From assembly GCF_030812415.1 (NCBI RefSeq), contig NZ_JAUSST010000001.1:124001-188000 (forward strand): a DNA stretch of 64,000 nucleotides, in the 5' to 3' direction. Below are positions 26,536 to 35,145 of the stretch, one piece after another; position 1 is the first letter of the stretch, and every line of letters begins with the position of its first letter. The position numbers and the translations under genes are program-made. Source of the DNA: Paenibacillus harenae. GTDB taxonomy: Bacteria > Bacillota > Bacilli > Paenibacillales > Paenibacillaceae. A model generated the notes under the pieces. That model worked only from the letters and a program-made list of their open reading frames with translations, ran no database searches and had not been told where the DNA came from.

Positions 26536-27216
26536 TTAAGCTTCTTGTTGTTCTAGCCGGCGCAGCCGATTGCCAAGCTGTTCTTGCCAGCTTACGGAGA
26601 GCTCTTCCACCGCCAGCAGTTCGCGCAAGCCCGCTACGTCCTCTTTATCGATATACATGAGACGGTTCGCCTCGGCAATCGATATGGCCGCCGGATGGCG
26701 CTGCACGATCACAAGCTCCGAACCGGACTGCAGCACACCTTCCTTCATTACGCGAAAATAAAATCCCGTATACCCTGTAAGCTGGACGTCCTGCGGCAGC
26801 TCCTGCAAGTCATGGCGCAGCCCAAGCTTGTAGCATGGCTGTCTCGGCTGACTTACTTGTACGACAACATCGCCGATCTGCACGATATCGCCAATGCACA
26901 AGTCATGCTCCGTCCATTCGGATACCGTCAAATTTTCTCCGAATGCGCCAGCTTCGAATGTACGGTCGTATTTATTCGACCAATACGGCAAATTCCGTTC
27001 GAAATAAGCGCAAATAGCTTTGTCGCGCCCGCCGTGATGAACGGTGTCTCCCTGACCGTCCCCCTCCAAGCCGGTAAACGACAAAGCGTGCGGTTGCTCC
27101 GATGCGCGCTTCACAATGCCTGATACAACTTCCTTCGAGCCATGAGCCATCGAGACCGGCATGCCGACATTTAGCGATACGACCCTCGGCAACGATACTA
27201 CGGTATCAATTGACAT
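26536..27216 (-). CDS. MOSC domain protein, YiiM-like
   Basis: 226 residues. The MOSC core includes EGDGQGDTVHHGGRDKAICAY, AFGENLTVSEWTE and the conserved cysteine in QPRQPCYKL, with a YiiM-type 3-alpha C-terminal domain after it. MOSC domains bind molybdenum or carry sulphur; YiiM-type proteins reduce N-hydroxylated compounds in some bacteria. ATG 27216 follows GGGAGGG by seven bases; the upstream ATG in frame overlaps that site. Single gene. Confidence 0.85.
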   Translation of the reverse strand: MSIDTVVSLPRVVSLNVGMPVSMAHGSKEVVSGIVKRASEQPHALSFTGLEGDGQGDTVHHGGRDKAICAYFERNLPYWSNKYDRTFEAGAFGENLTVSEWTEHDLCIGDIVQIGDVVVQVSQPRQPCYKLGLRHDLQELPQDVQLTGYTGFYFRVMKEGVLQSGSELVIVQRHPAAISIAEANRLMYIDKEDVAGLRELLAVEELSVSWQEQLGNRLRRLEQQEA

Positions 27217-27312
27217 GATCTTTCCCTCCCACAAGCTGATTGCTATAGTCCCTATTATAATCGGGGAAGGGAGAAGATGGCAAAGATAACATCATTCTTT
27301 TATTTCACGCCA

Positions 27313-27438
27313 TTAATAATAAATGGCATTTATATTGTCGAATATAGGCGAATCTGCTGTCGGAACGAGATGTCGAATGAATTGGCTTTCTGTTGCTTCA
27401 TGCGCTTCCCCGGGAAATTTCCCAAAGTTAGCCTCCAT
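27313..27438 (-). CDS. Possible small protein, 41 aa, after the APC permease gene
   Basis: ATG at 27438 preceded by GAGG at six bases, TAA at 27313. The product is acidic and polar with EAHEATESQFIRHL in the middle. It lies 40 bases downstream of the permease stop on the same strand. No family is recognised and chance is possible. Confidence 0.3.
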   Translation of the reverse strand: MEANFGKFPGEAHEATESQFIRHLVPTADSPIFDNINAIYY

Positions 27439-27478
27439 TATTTCCTCGATATTCGTTCGATTGTTTCCTTCAATTGCC

Positions 27479-29095
27479 TTATTGAAGAGGAAACTTCTTC
27501 TCCATCCGCAAAAGTTCTTTGCGAGTGCGCTTGGAGCGGGATTGCACGCTAACGAGACGTCTCTTCTCGTATCTGAAGTCCATCGTCGTCGCTGCCAACA
27601 AGACGAGTGCGGCCCCAATTGCGCCCCAGCGATGGAGATAACCCGCTGCGAGAGCCGCCGATACGACGAGCCATATGACCGCAATCCAGCTGACCGCCCT
27701 GCTCCATCTTCCAAGATGCCATGGCGCGCGCTGCTCCGAATGAAGCCGATTGTCCTGCTGCAGCTTCATGGCTATTGGAATCGCGTAGGAAGTATGTACG
27801 CATATAACGCTGAAGGAGACGAGAAGCATAATGTAGCCCGATGCTGTTATGGCTTGGGCCGCTGCAAGTATGGCAATAGCAAGAACGGCGCTGAGCCATA
27901 CCGTGCTCGAAGGCGATTGATGCCGTTCAGACACCTTCGTCCACCATTTGCTTAACGGAAGCGCCTCGTCCCGCGCCAAGCTAAGCAGTGCTCTCGAGCA
28001 GACCGTTAACGTCTGCAGACCGCTCACCCACAGCGACAAGAGTACAATGGCACCTATAAGCCAAGCGCCGCCCCAGCCGGCAAGCGCACTGTTAATGAAC
28101 AGACCCGCTCCTGCATTTCCTTCAGCCGTATACGTAAGAGTAAGCGTCATGAAAGCAAGTACGGCAAATCCGACGATATACGTATAAGCAGTGGATAAAT
28201 AAATAGCCCACGGCACTCGCACGCGCGGTTCAATCGTCTCTTCCGCACCTTGGCTTGCCGCGTCCATTCCGATAAACAGCTTTTGCAGCAGCAAGGTACC
28301 GCCGATGAACGCACTGGCGTTAACCGTTCCGCTTAGCTGCGCATTTTGGAATTGGAACAATACGATCGGCGAGTAGCTGCCTGGCCAGAACAGCCAGACC
28401 AAACCGCCCACTATTAAAGCGCCAGTTATTAATTGAAGCCATACACCGCCTGCCAGTACATATTTGAGCACCGGCGTACCCCAGTGATTGACAGCAGCTT
28501 GCGCGACTGTAAGCACGACGACAGTCGTCCAGAACGTAACGAGCGAGGGATCGTAATGTAATCTAGCCGATAGGAAGGCATCGAGAAGTCCGGCACAAGC
28601 CGCATTCATTAGCGTTAACGTCGCAAGCTGACCAGCCGCGTGGAAGGCGCCTGTCCGCCAGCCCCATTTGCGGCCGCCCATGGCCGTTGCCCAGTGGTAG
28701 ACTCCTCCGGCTGTAGGCACGGCCGATGACAGCTCCGCCAAAGAGGCGCTTACCATAAGCGCCAATAAAGCCAGTATCGGAAAGCCGAAGCCGATAACCG
28801 AAGGTCCTCCTTCTTTTAACGCCGGTCCGTATAAAAATGCTGCTCCGCCGATTAACGCCATTACGTTAAAAGACAAACCGAAGATGGACATACCGCCCAG
28901 ATGCCTGCGAAGCTGCTGTGCGATGCCGAAACGATGCAATTCATGCTTATCCTGCAGCATTTGGGTCGAAGCCCCATAGCCGATCATGCTTTGATAACCC
29001 GAATTTTTCACGCTTGCTTGCGCTTTAAATGCCCCTGCTATGATTACGGCGAATACCGCCGCGGCCAGCATCATTCCGATTAATGCGGCAACCAA
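27479..29095 (-). CDS. APC-family amino acid permease
   Basis: 538 residues if TTG 29095 is used, which has a strong AGAAGGGGG site before it. About 12 spans follow residue 70, starting with GGMSIFGLSFNVMALIGG and including SSAVPTAGGVYHWAT and ALSLARDEALP-like loops, typical of the amino acid/polyamine/choline permease family (GabP/UgtP-like). The first 70 residues add an extra hydrophobic segment (IGMMLAAAVFAVIIAGAF) not usual for the family. Substrate not assignable; amino acid or amine uptake is likely. Confidence 0.82.
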   Translation of the reverse strand: MVAALIGMMLAAAVFAVIIAGAFKAQASVKNSGYQSMIGYGASTQMLQDKHELHRFGIAQQLRRHLGGMSIFGLSFNVMALIGGAAFLYGPALKEGGPSVIGFGFPILALLALMVSASLAELSSAVPTAGGVYHWATAMGGRKWGWRTGAFHAAGQLATLTLMNAACAGLLDAFLSARLHYDPSLVTFWTTVVVLTVAQAAVNHWGTPVLKYVLAGGVWLQLITGALIVGGLVWLFWPGSYSPIVLFQFQNAQLSGTVNASAFIGGTLLLQKLFIGMDAASQGAEETIEPRVRVPWAIYLSTAYTYIVGFAVLAFMTLTLTYTAEGNAGAGLFINSALAGWGGAWLIGAIVLLSLWVSGLQTLTVCSRALLSLARDEALPLSKWWTKVSERHQSPSSTVWLSAVLAIAILAAAQAITASGYIMLLVSFSVICVHTSYAIPIAMKLQQDNRLHSEQRAPWHLGRWSRAVSWIAVIWLVVSAALAAGYLHRWGAIGAALVLLAATTMDFRYEKRRLVSVQSRSKRTRKELLRMEKKFPLQ

Positions 29096-29238
29096 AACGA
29101 CCACCCCCTTCTTTAAATGTATGAAACCTTGTCCTCGGACATGCTCCAACGGGACAAGCATTTGTTTTGCTGCTGACACGGCAAAGCAAACAGCCACACC
29201 TGTATGGATGCGGCTGCGCAAAGTTTCGCTAATTTTGA

Positions 29239-29850
29239 TTAATCATTTGGTGTCATTTGCCCGAGCGGGCCTTCTTCATTGATAATGTCCTGAATATCGT
29301 ACAACGATATCGGAAAATAAGGAAAGCCGAACACATACGGCGTCAATTCATAAATCTGGAAGTAGATAACGAGTGCCCGATCCGCAATATAGTAGTCTTG
29401 GTCGGGCCGGATCGTCTTGAACGGTTCGATCGGAGCAATATCCCGCTCTTTGATCTGTACGGCGATCATCTCGTTTAAGCGCGACACGTAGTCGCTGCCG
29501 GGCTTGAACAATTGAGCGAGCGTATATCGCTCCCCTGTCGATTGCTTGAACGTCAGCGAATCCTGAAGCGTCAGGCCATGTGCTCCGCCTGTATAGGCGT
29601 AGTTAAATAACGATAAGCTCAGTACGTCTTTCTCGTTCGTCTTCTGCTCATAGTAGCCGATCATCTCGGCGTTTGGCTCCTGGAGCGAGCCTTGGCTGTC
29701 CACTAGCTTTTGAGCGGATTCCTTGATCGCATCATTGATTCGTTTGTCAGCCGCCGAGCTGACGCCTCCGGATATATGCGGTACCGCAAGGTCTGCTTTG
29801 TGAAAATGAGCCTTGGCGGTTTGCACGACAACGGGTGATTGGAATGCCAT
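29239..29850 (-). CDS. DUF3298-type (RsiV-like) protein
   Basis: 203 residues. Residues 40 to 200 match the DUF4163/DUF3298 arrangement found in RsiV and PdaC: YTGGAHGLTLQDSLTF in the middle and YQIYELTPYVFGFPYFPISL near the end. No signal peptide or membrane span is seen, unlike RsiV, so the protein may be cytoplasmic or use an unrecognised export route. ATG 29850 follows GGAAGG at 11 bases; the nearer GTG overlaps that site. It adjoins the GNAT gene upstream by 16 bases. Confidence 0.75.
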   Translation of the reverse strand: MAFQSPVVVQTAKAHFHKADLAVPHISGGVSSAADKRINDAIKESAQKLVDSQGSLQEPNAEMIGYYEQKTNEKDVLSLSLFNYAYTGGAHGLTLQDSLTFKQSTGERYTLAQLFKPGSDYVSRLNEMIAVQIKERDIAPIEPFKTIRPDQDYYIADRALVIYFQIYELTPYVFGFPYFPISLYDIQDIINEEGPLGQMTPND

Positions 29851-29866
29851 GCCTGTGAACACCTTC

Positions 29867-30379
29867 CTATTCGGTAAGATGCTCCATTGTATGCAGGTCT
29901 AGGCTCATCTCATACCAGACGATTCCCCCATGTTTGGAAGCCGATTGACCGTGTAGGACGAAGCCTTGCTGTTCATAAAAGCCGATCAAATGAGATTCGC
30001 ACATTAAGGAGACAGACTTCAGATAAGCGCTGCGGCACTGCCCGATCAGCTTCCGCAGAAGCATGCCTCCAATGCCGCGCCTGCGATTGTTCGCATCCAC
30101 CGCAACGGTTAGCACGCAGAAGCTATGGCCTTCAGGGTCGTCGCCATGCTCGCCTTTAAGCTCGTCGCCGCATTCCTCTTGGGAGGTACGAACGCCGTTA
30201 ACGATGCCAACAAGTCTGCCGTCGGCCCATGCAGACCAGAAGTATTCGGGATACAAGCGTATCCGATGTCGAAATCCTTCAAGCGTTGCGGCCGCTTCCG
30301 GCGTATAACAGCTCAGCTCCAGCGCAATGGCTTCGGGCAGCTCCTCCGGGGCAATTGTCCGCAATTCTATTCCGATCAC
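29867..30379 (-). CDS. GNAT-family N-acetyltransferase
   Basis: 170 residues. The acetyl-CoA loop is RRRGIGGMLLRKL (near 100), with VLTVAVDANNRR before it and GFYEQQGFVL after it. The substrate is unknown. Its ATG overlaps the TGA of the ABC ATPase gene (ATGA), so the two are translationally coupled; a shared task is inferred from this only. Confidence 0.82.
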   Translation of the reverse strand: MIGIELRTIAPEELPEAIALELSCYTPEAAATLEGFRHRIRLYPEYFWSAWADGRLVGIVNGVRTSQEECGDELKGEHGDDPEGHSFCVLTVAVDANNRRRGIGGMLLRKLIGQCRSAYLKSVSLMCESHLIGFYEQQGFVLHGQSASKHGGIVWYEMSLDLHTMEHLTE

Positions 30380-31101
30380 AGCAACTGCTTCTCTCTTTCA
30401 GTCAGCCTGCGACCCTTCACGTCAAGCACAAGCTTCCCGGCATTCAGACCGATAATGCGGTCCGCGAACCGTTCCGCCCAATCGCCTTGACTAAGAACGG
30501 CAATGACGATTACCCCCTGATCGCGGCAAAGCGCTTTCAAATCAGATAAAACCTGATCTGCCGTATGAGGATCAAGTCCGGTTACCGGCTCATCCGCCGC
30601 AATCACTTTCGCGCCATGGACAAGCGCTCTTGCGACAGCCATCCGCTGGCGCTCGCCGCCGCTTAGCGTACTCGCCTTCTGATGCGCCTTGTCGATCAAG
30701 CCGCGCTTCTCGATCATATCCATCGCACCCATGTAATCGTCGTTGCGAACCATGCCCGTCCACCGCCGCCAAGCAGGCGTTTGCGATACCGAGCCAATGA
30801 TGACGTTCTTAAGGCCTGTCTTCGTCGGGAACAAGAACGGCTTCTCTTCAAGGTAGGCAACCTGCTGGCGCACTTTACGTTTCGCCATGATGCCTTGCTT
30901 GAACACTTCGGCTCCGTCGAAATAATACGAGCCTTCCGTCCAACTTTCTTGTAGCGACAAGCATTTGAGCAGCATGGACTTGCCGCTGCCGCTGCTTCCT
31001 TTGATCGCTATAAAATCACCGGGCTGCGCCTCGAAGCTTACTTGGTCAAGCACCTTAGGTCCGCCTGGAATTTGTTTCGTCAAACGCTGAATTCTTAACA
31101 T
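30376..31101 (-). CDS. ABC transporter ATP-binding protein
   Basis: 241 residues, a single ATPase domain. Walker A GSSGSGKS at 35-42, signature LSGGERQRMAVARALV (near 145-160), Walker B VIAADEPVTGLD and the H-loop replaced by VLSQGDWAERF, which lacks the usual histidine. No permease gene adjoins, so its membrane partner is unknown. It resembles phosphonate or lipoprotein-release type importer/exporter ATPases. ATG 31101 follows AAGGAG; an ATG 27 bases earlier lacks a site. Confidence 0.8.
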   Translation of the reverse strand: MLRIQRLTKQIPGGPKVLDQVSFEAQPGDFIAIKGSSGSGKSMLLKCLSLQESWTEGSYYFDGAEVFKQGIMAKRKVRQQVAYLEEKPFLFPTKTGLKNVIIGSVSQTPAWRRWTGMVRNDDYMGAMDMIEKRGLIDKAHQKASTLSGGERQRMAVARALVHGAKVIAADEPVTGLDPHTADQVLSDLKALCRDQGVIVIAVLSQGDWAERFADRIIGLNAGKLVLDVKGRRLTEREKQLL

Positions 31102-31167
31102 TTCTCGCGCTCCTTCTGCTTGCCTCAATCGTATCTATAAATCTAGTTTACGGGAAACAAAAAATAG

Positions 31168-31217
31168 TTTCCATACGAACAAATGTTTGGTATAATGAAA
31201 ATAAGAACAAACGTTCT
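31168..31217 (+). promoter_or_regulatory. LexA-controlled promoter: two SOS boxes
   Basis: TTTCCA (31168-31173) and TGGTATAAT (TATAAT at 31191-31196) form a promoter with 17-base spacing. CGAACAAATGTTTG (31176-31189) fits the Bacillus LexA box CGAAC-RNRY-GTTYG in every position and lies between the two promoter elements. AGAACAAACGTTCT (31204-31217) is a second site with the same core, placed at the transcription start. Confidence 0.8.
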
Positions 31218-31261
31218 ATCTTGCGTGTAAATGTTAAATCATTTAAGGAGGATCGATCATC

Positions 31262-31486
31262 ATGAAAAAACAATGCGAAAATTACCGTTATGTAGAGAAA
31301 GGACGCCCCTATCGCGACCTAACCTTTAAGTTCTACGCGGACGGACGGCTCGTCATTATCGACAATAACGCAGAGGAGGTGATCGCTCCGAGAGACTTGA
31401 AGGGCGACAGCCTGGATTTCTATGTACGCAGACGGATCGCTTTCATTAAGAATCAGCTAACTGCCTCGCAGCTCAAATACGCTTAA
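31262..31486 (+). CDS. Small SOS-controlled protein, 74 aa
   Basis: A basic 74-residue soluble protein with a beta-rich first half (YRDLTFKFYADGRLVII) and a helical second half (FYVRRRIAFIKNQL). No family is recognised. It has a strong AAGGAGG site and is preceded by a promoter with two LexA boxes, so it is probably induced by DNA damage. It is not like YneA (no signal/LysM) and no other SOS gene adjoins. Function unknown. Confidence 0.75.
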   Translation: MKKQCENYRYVEKGRPYRDLTFKFYADGRLVIIDNNAEEVIAPRDLKGDSLDFYVRRRIAFIKNQLTASQLKYA

Positions 31487-31557
31487 TCGCACCCATACGT
31501 TACGCGGCTGGAGAGGCACGCTTGCCCTCTCCTTCTCGCGAGTCATTACAATCTTTA

Positions 31558-31695
31558 CTAAGGCAACTGCTTATTAATACCGTTCATGCTCGGCGGTCTC
31601 TTGGCGAACTTCTCCGATTTCAATGTTACCGTTTGTTCACGGAAGCTGGAATGATTTTGCTGGTTCTCAGTCTTGTTGCTTTTGTTGAATGGCAT
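31558..31695 (-). CDS. Small polar protein, 45 aa
   Basis: A 45-codon ORF with a near-perfect ribosome site (GGAGGTGATAAGC then ATG 31695). The product is rich in Asn, Lys, Ser and Gln (FNKSNKTENQQNHSSF) and lacks hydrophobic segments. Composition recalls small spore or DNA-associated proteins, but no family is recognised. It is convergent with the SOS gene and divergent from the HAD gene. No terminator was seen for it. Confidence 0.6.
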   Translation of the reverse strand: MPFNKSNKTENQQNHSSFREQTVTLKSEKFAKRPPSMNGINKQLP

Positions 31696-31848
31696 GCTTA
31701 TCACCTCCAGTATCATTATGTGAATTTTGTTTAATATGTATGTGAATCGAACTGTGCAAGCGTAAACGGCCGTTACATTGACTCTGCGTCTTCGTTGCGG
31801 TAGATTGGTCATACAGCAGCCAATCGCCCTACAAAGGAGTCGCTCTCT

Positions 31849-32583
31849 ATGAAGCAGCAAATTATGTTCGACCTGGACGATACGCTTATTCACTGCAACA
31901 AGTACTTTTACTTGGTCGTCGATCAGTTCGTCGATGCGATGACAACCTGGTTTCAAGGCTACAACGACATAACAGCCGATGCTATTCGAGACAAGCAGAC
32001 CGAGATCGATATTGCCGGCGTCGCGGTGTTCGGTTTCAAGAGCGAGCATTTCCCGCAATCGTTCGTTGACACTTATGCCCATTTCTCTACCGTAACAGGG
32101 CGGAAACGTTCGAAGACGGAAGAAGACTTGCTGTGGAAGCTCGGGCTAAGCGTGTACGAGCATGACAATGAGCCTTACCCGAACATGGAGCAAACGCTAT
32201 ATGAACTGGCTAATACCGGTCATGAGCTTCATCTGTATACAGGGGGCGAGATCCTCATCCAGCGCCGTAAGATTGAGAAGCTTCAATTGGAGCGTTATTT
32301 CGATTCGCGCATCTACATACGCCGATTGAAGAATAGCGAAGCATTGGAGAACATATTGGCTGAAGGTCCCTTCGATCGCAGCCGGACGTGGATGATTGGC
32401 AATTCAATTCGCACGGACGTTGTGCCGGCTCTTACGGCAGGCATACATGCGATCCATATGAAAGCCAAGTCTGAATGGCAGTATAACATCATCAATATAG
32501 AGGTTGAGCCGAAGGGCGCGTTCTTTACGCTCGATCAGCTTAAAGACGTGCCGGATACGATTCACCGCTATATTGGACGCTAG
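31849..32583 (+). CDS. HAD-superfamily hydrolase
   Basis: 244 residues. Motif I is FDLDDTL (D8 nucleophile, D10), motif II is LHLYTGG, and motif III/IV is WMIGNSIRTDVVPA. An all-helical cap of about 75 residues follows motif I. HAD enzymes are mostly phosphatases; the substrate is unknown. It has a promoter-proximal AAGGAGT site and is followed by a terminator that also serves topB. Confidence 0.85.
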   Translation: MKQQIMFDLDDTLIHCNKYFYLVVDQFVDAMTTWFQGYNDITADAIRDKQTEIDIAGVAVFGFKSEHFPQSFVDTYAHFSTVTGRKRSKTEEDLLWKLGLSVYEHDNEPYPNMEQTLYELANTGHELHLYTGGEILIQRRKIEKLQLERYFDSRIYIRRLKNSEALENILAEGPFDRSRTWMIGNSIRTDVVPALTAGIHAIHMKAKSEWQYNIINIEVEPKGAFFTLDQLKDVPDTIHRYIGR

Positions 32584-32597
32584 CATCCCGAATACGA

Positions 32598-32642
32598 AGA
32601 GGCCGTGCGGTTAGGAAGCATTCCTCCTGACCAACGGCCTCT
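32598..32642. terminator. Shared terminator between HAD gene and topB
   Basis: AGAGGCCGT and ACGGCCTCT form the outer stem; GGTTAGGA pairs with TCCTCCTGACC imperfectly inside. It lies between two convergent genes and can serve both. Confidence 0.65.
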
Positions 32643-32648
32643 ATTGCT

Positions 32649-34940
32649 TTATTCGATCGCAAGCTCTCCGGTCGTTTCGTTTCTCAATACGATTCGGCCT
32701 TCCGTCTGCGTGCCATCCTGAAGCGTCACCTTCAGCTTCGCCGTTTTGCCTTTCTCGATCAGCGACTTGACTTGCCCGTCGGTCAAACTTCGACCATAGC
32801 TTTCCTTCCAGATAACGAACTTGCATCCTTCCTTATAATGCGAGCACCCATAACCCTTCCGCCCCATAAAAATCGAACCGCCGCATCCAGCACTCGGACA
32901 GACACCGATAATAGACGGCTGTGCAGCCGCAGGGGCAGCTTGAACGGCGACACCGCCTGTTGGTGCAGATGCTGACTTTGCACCCGTTGAACGAGCGCGT
33001 GAGCCGCCTGAAGGGGAAGCGGTACGTTCCCCTGCCGCAGCTTTGCCTTTGCCTCTTGTCGATTTACCTTGCGCAGGCGCTTCGCTCTCAAACAAATTTT
33101 TGCTCGCTCTCGACTGTATGCGCACTTTATCGACAATCATCGTCGCGAATTTCTTCACATTGTCCATGAATTGTTGATCTGAAGCCGACCCTCTTGCGAT
33201 TTCATTCAAACGTCGCTCCCACATCCCGGTCATTTCCGGCGAAGTAAGCAGCTCTATTCCGGCACCGCGTATTAATTCAATGGCCGAACGACCTTTTTGC
33301 GTAATAAGTATTTTTTTGCCTTGCATTTCGACATAACCGACGTTTTTCAGACGTTCTATCGTAGCAGCGCGGGTGGCTGGAGTGCCAAGACCTGAATCCT
33401 TCATCGCTTCTCGCACATCATCGTCTTCGATCTGCTTGCCCGCGCTCTCCATCGCTTTCAGAAGCGTACCCTCCGTATAATGCTTCGGAGGCTGCGTATC
33501 CTTTTCCTTGACGATAGCGTCCGCGCAAGTAACCCCTTCGCTTGCCAAGATCGAGAACGGCTCGCTGACCTCGATTTCCTCTTCCTCGGCCGAGTCTTCC
33601 TTCTCTTTGCCCTTGGTCGCCTTAGGCTTGTCCTTCTTTTGATCGGCATAAATCACTTTCCAGCCCAGACTTAGCAGCTCTTTCACCGTCGTCTTGAAGC
33701 TTTCGCCTTCGACTTCCGTTATGACAGTATGCACCTTATACTCGGCAGCCGGATAGAACTGGGACAGAAACCGGCGTACGACCAAATCGTACAGCTTCTG
33801 CTCATCCGGGTTCAATCCGTTCGCCTTGCGATTGGTCGGCAATATGGCATGATGATCTTCAACTCTGGAAGGATTGCAAATAAATTTATTCCCTTTATGG
33901 ACTAACCCGCGGTTTGCGCCTTTCACGAACTCATCGTAAGCCGTGCCTTGGAGCGCGTTTAACGTTTTGTGCATTTCCGGAATGTTCTGCTCGGTCACAT
34001 AGTTGGAATTCGTCCTCGGATACGAGATCACTTTATGCTTCTCATAGAGCGCCTGCGCGACGTCAAGCGTCTTCTTCGCCGAGAAGCCGTATTTGCCGTT
34101 CGCTTCGCGCTGCAGCAGCGTCAAGTCGTACAACTTGTTCGGGTATTCCTTCGTGTCCTTCACCTCGTAAGAGGCGATTCGTCCATCCTTTCCCTTCACC
34201 TTGGCGGCTAATGCGTCGGCCTTCTCCTTATCGGTCATCCGTTCGCCTTGCCACATGCCGCGATATGTCATATCGCCTTGGGCGAAGTGTCCCTCCAACT
34301 CGAAAAACTTCAACGATGAGAACGCCTCGATCTGCTTCTGCCGATCATAAATCAGAGCGAGCACCGGCGTCTGCACGCGCCCAACGGACAACAGCACATT
34401 ATGCTTTGTCGTGAACGCCCGCGAGCCGTTCATTCCGATCAGCCAATCGGCTTCGCTGCGCGCCGTGGCGGCCTTGGTCAAGTTATCGTATTCCGAACCT
34501 TCTCTTAGCTCCTCGAAACCCTTCCTAATCGTCTCCGGGGTCAAGTCCGATATCCAGAGCCTCTTTACCGGCTGGGATAGCTTCAGATGGCGCTGAATGA
34601 GCGAGAAGATGTATTGGCCTTCCCTCCCTGCGTCGCAGGAATTGACGAGTCTATCGCTGCGTTTCGCCAGGTCTGCGATCACCTTAAGCTGATCCATCGT
34701 TTTTCGGTTCGGAATAAGCTTGAACTTATCAGGAATGATAGGAAGATCGTTGATATTCCATTTCTTATACCGATCGTCATAGGCATCCGGCTCGGCAAGC
34801 CCGATGAGATGACCGATCGCCCACGTTATAATATAATGCTCCCCTTCTATGTAGGAACGGTGATTTTTCGCTTTAGGATCTATTGCGGCCGCTATATTTC
34901 TTCCCATATCGGGTTTCTCCGCAATAATTAACGTCTTCAA
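32649..34940 (-). CDS. topB: DNA topoisomerase III
   Basis: 763 residues. Toprim domain at the start (KTLIIAEKPDMG, then NSCDAGREGQYIF), and the active-site tyrosine in VISYPRTNSNYV, followed by a serine/alanine/glycine-rich linker (about 625-690) and one C-terminal zinc-ribbon-like region with GVCPSAGCGG and GYGCSHYKEGC. Relaxes and decatenates DNA as a type IA enzyme. TTG at 34940 is the start, after GAAGGAG. It is slightly longer than the B. subtilis enzyme because of the linker and zinc ribbon, as in many Paenibacillus-like genomes. Confidence 0.92.
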   Translation of the reverse strand: MKTLIIAEKPDMGRNIAAAIDPKAKNHRSYIEGEHYIITWAIGHLIGLAEPDAYDDRYKKWNINDLPIIPDKFKLIPNRKTMDQLKVIADLAKRSDRLVNSCDAGREGQYIFSLIQRHLKLSQPVKRLWISDLTPETIRKGFEELREGSEYDNLTKAATARSEADWLIGMNGSRAFTTKHNVLLSVGRVQTPVLALIYDRQKQIEAFSSLKFFELEGHFAQGDMTYRGMWQGERMTDKEKADALAAKVKGKDGRIASYEVKDTKEYPNKLYDLTLLQREANGKYGFSAKKTLDVAQALYEKHKVISYPRTNSNYVTEQNIPEMHKTLNALQGTAYDEFVKGANRGLVHKGNKFICNPSRVEDHHAILPTNRKANGLNPDEQKLYDLVVRRFLSQFYPAAEYKVHTVITEVEGESFKTTVKELLSLGWKVIYADQKKDKPKATKGKEKEDSAEEEEIEVSEPFSILASEGVTCADAIVKEKDTQPPKHYTEGTLLKAMESAGKQIEDDDVREAMKDSGLGTPATRAATIERLKNVGYVEMQGKKILITQKGRSAIELIRGAGIELLTSPEMTGMWERRLNEIARGSASDQQFMDNVKKFATMIVDKVRIQSRASKNLFESEAPAQGKSTRGKGKAAAGERTASPSGGSRARSTGAKSASAPTGGVAVQAAPAAAQPSIIGVCPSAGCGGSIFMGRKGYGCSHYKEGCKFVIWKESYGRSLTDGQVKSLIEKGKTAKLKVTLQDGTQTEGRIVLRNETTGELAIE

Positions 34941-35065
34941 TACAGAATCGCTCCTTCATTACGATCATTCTTTGTTACCCATTTTACAGACATCCGGTCA
35001 AAAAGGGAATGGACGACACGGAAGCATTAATGGCTGTCGCTATCCTCAGGACTCCTATTTTCATG

Positions 35066-35101
35066 GAAAAAACCTGATCGGACCATCATCCGAATCAGGT
35101 T
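35066..35101 (-). terminator. Intrinsic terminator downstream of glucosaminidase-like gene
   Basis: Minus-strand stem AACCTGATTCGGA / TCCGATCAGGTT (one bulge) with a TGATGG loop, followed by six T. Confidence 0.85.
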
Positions 35102-35145
35102 CATTCCTGAATAACCATCTATAATGGCATCTAAAAGTTATTGAT

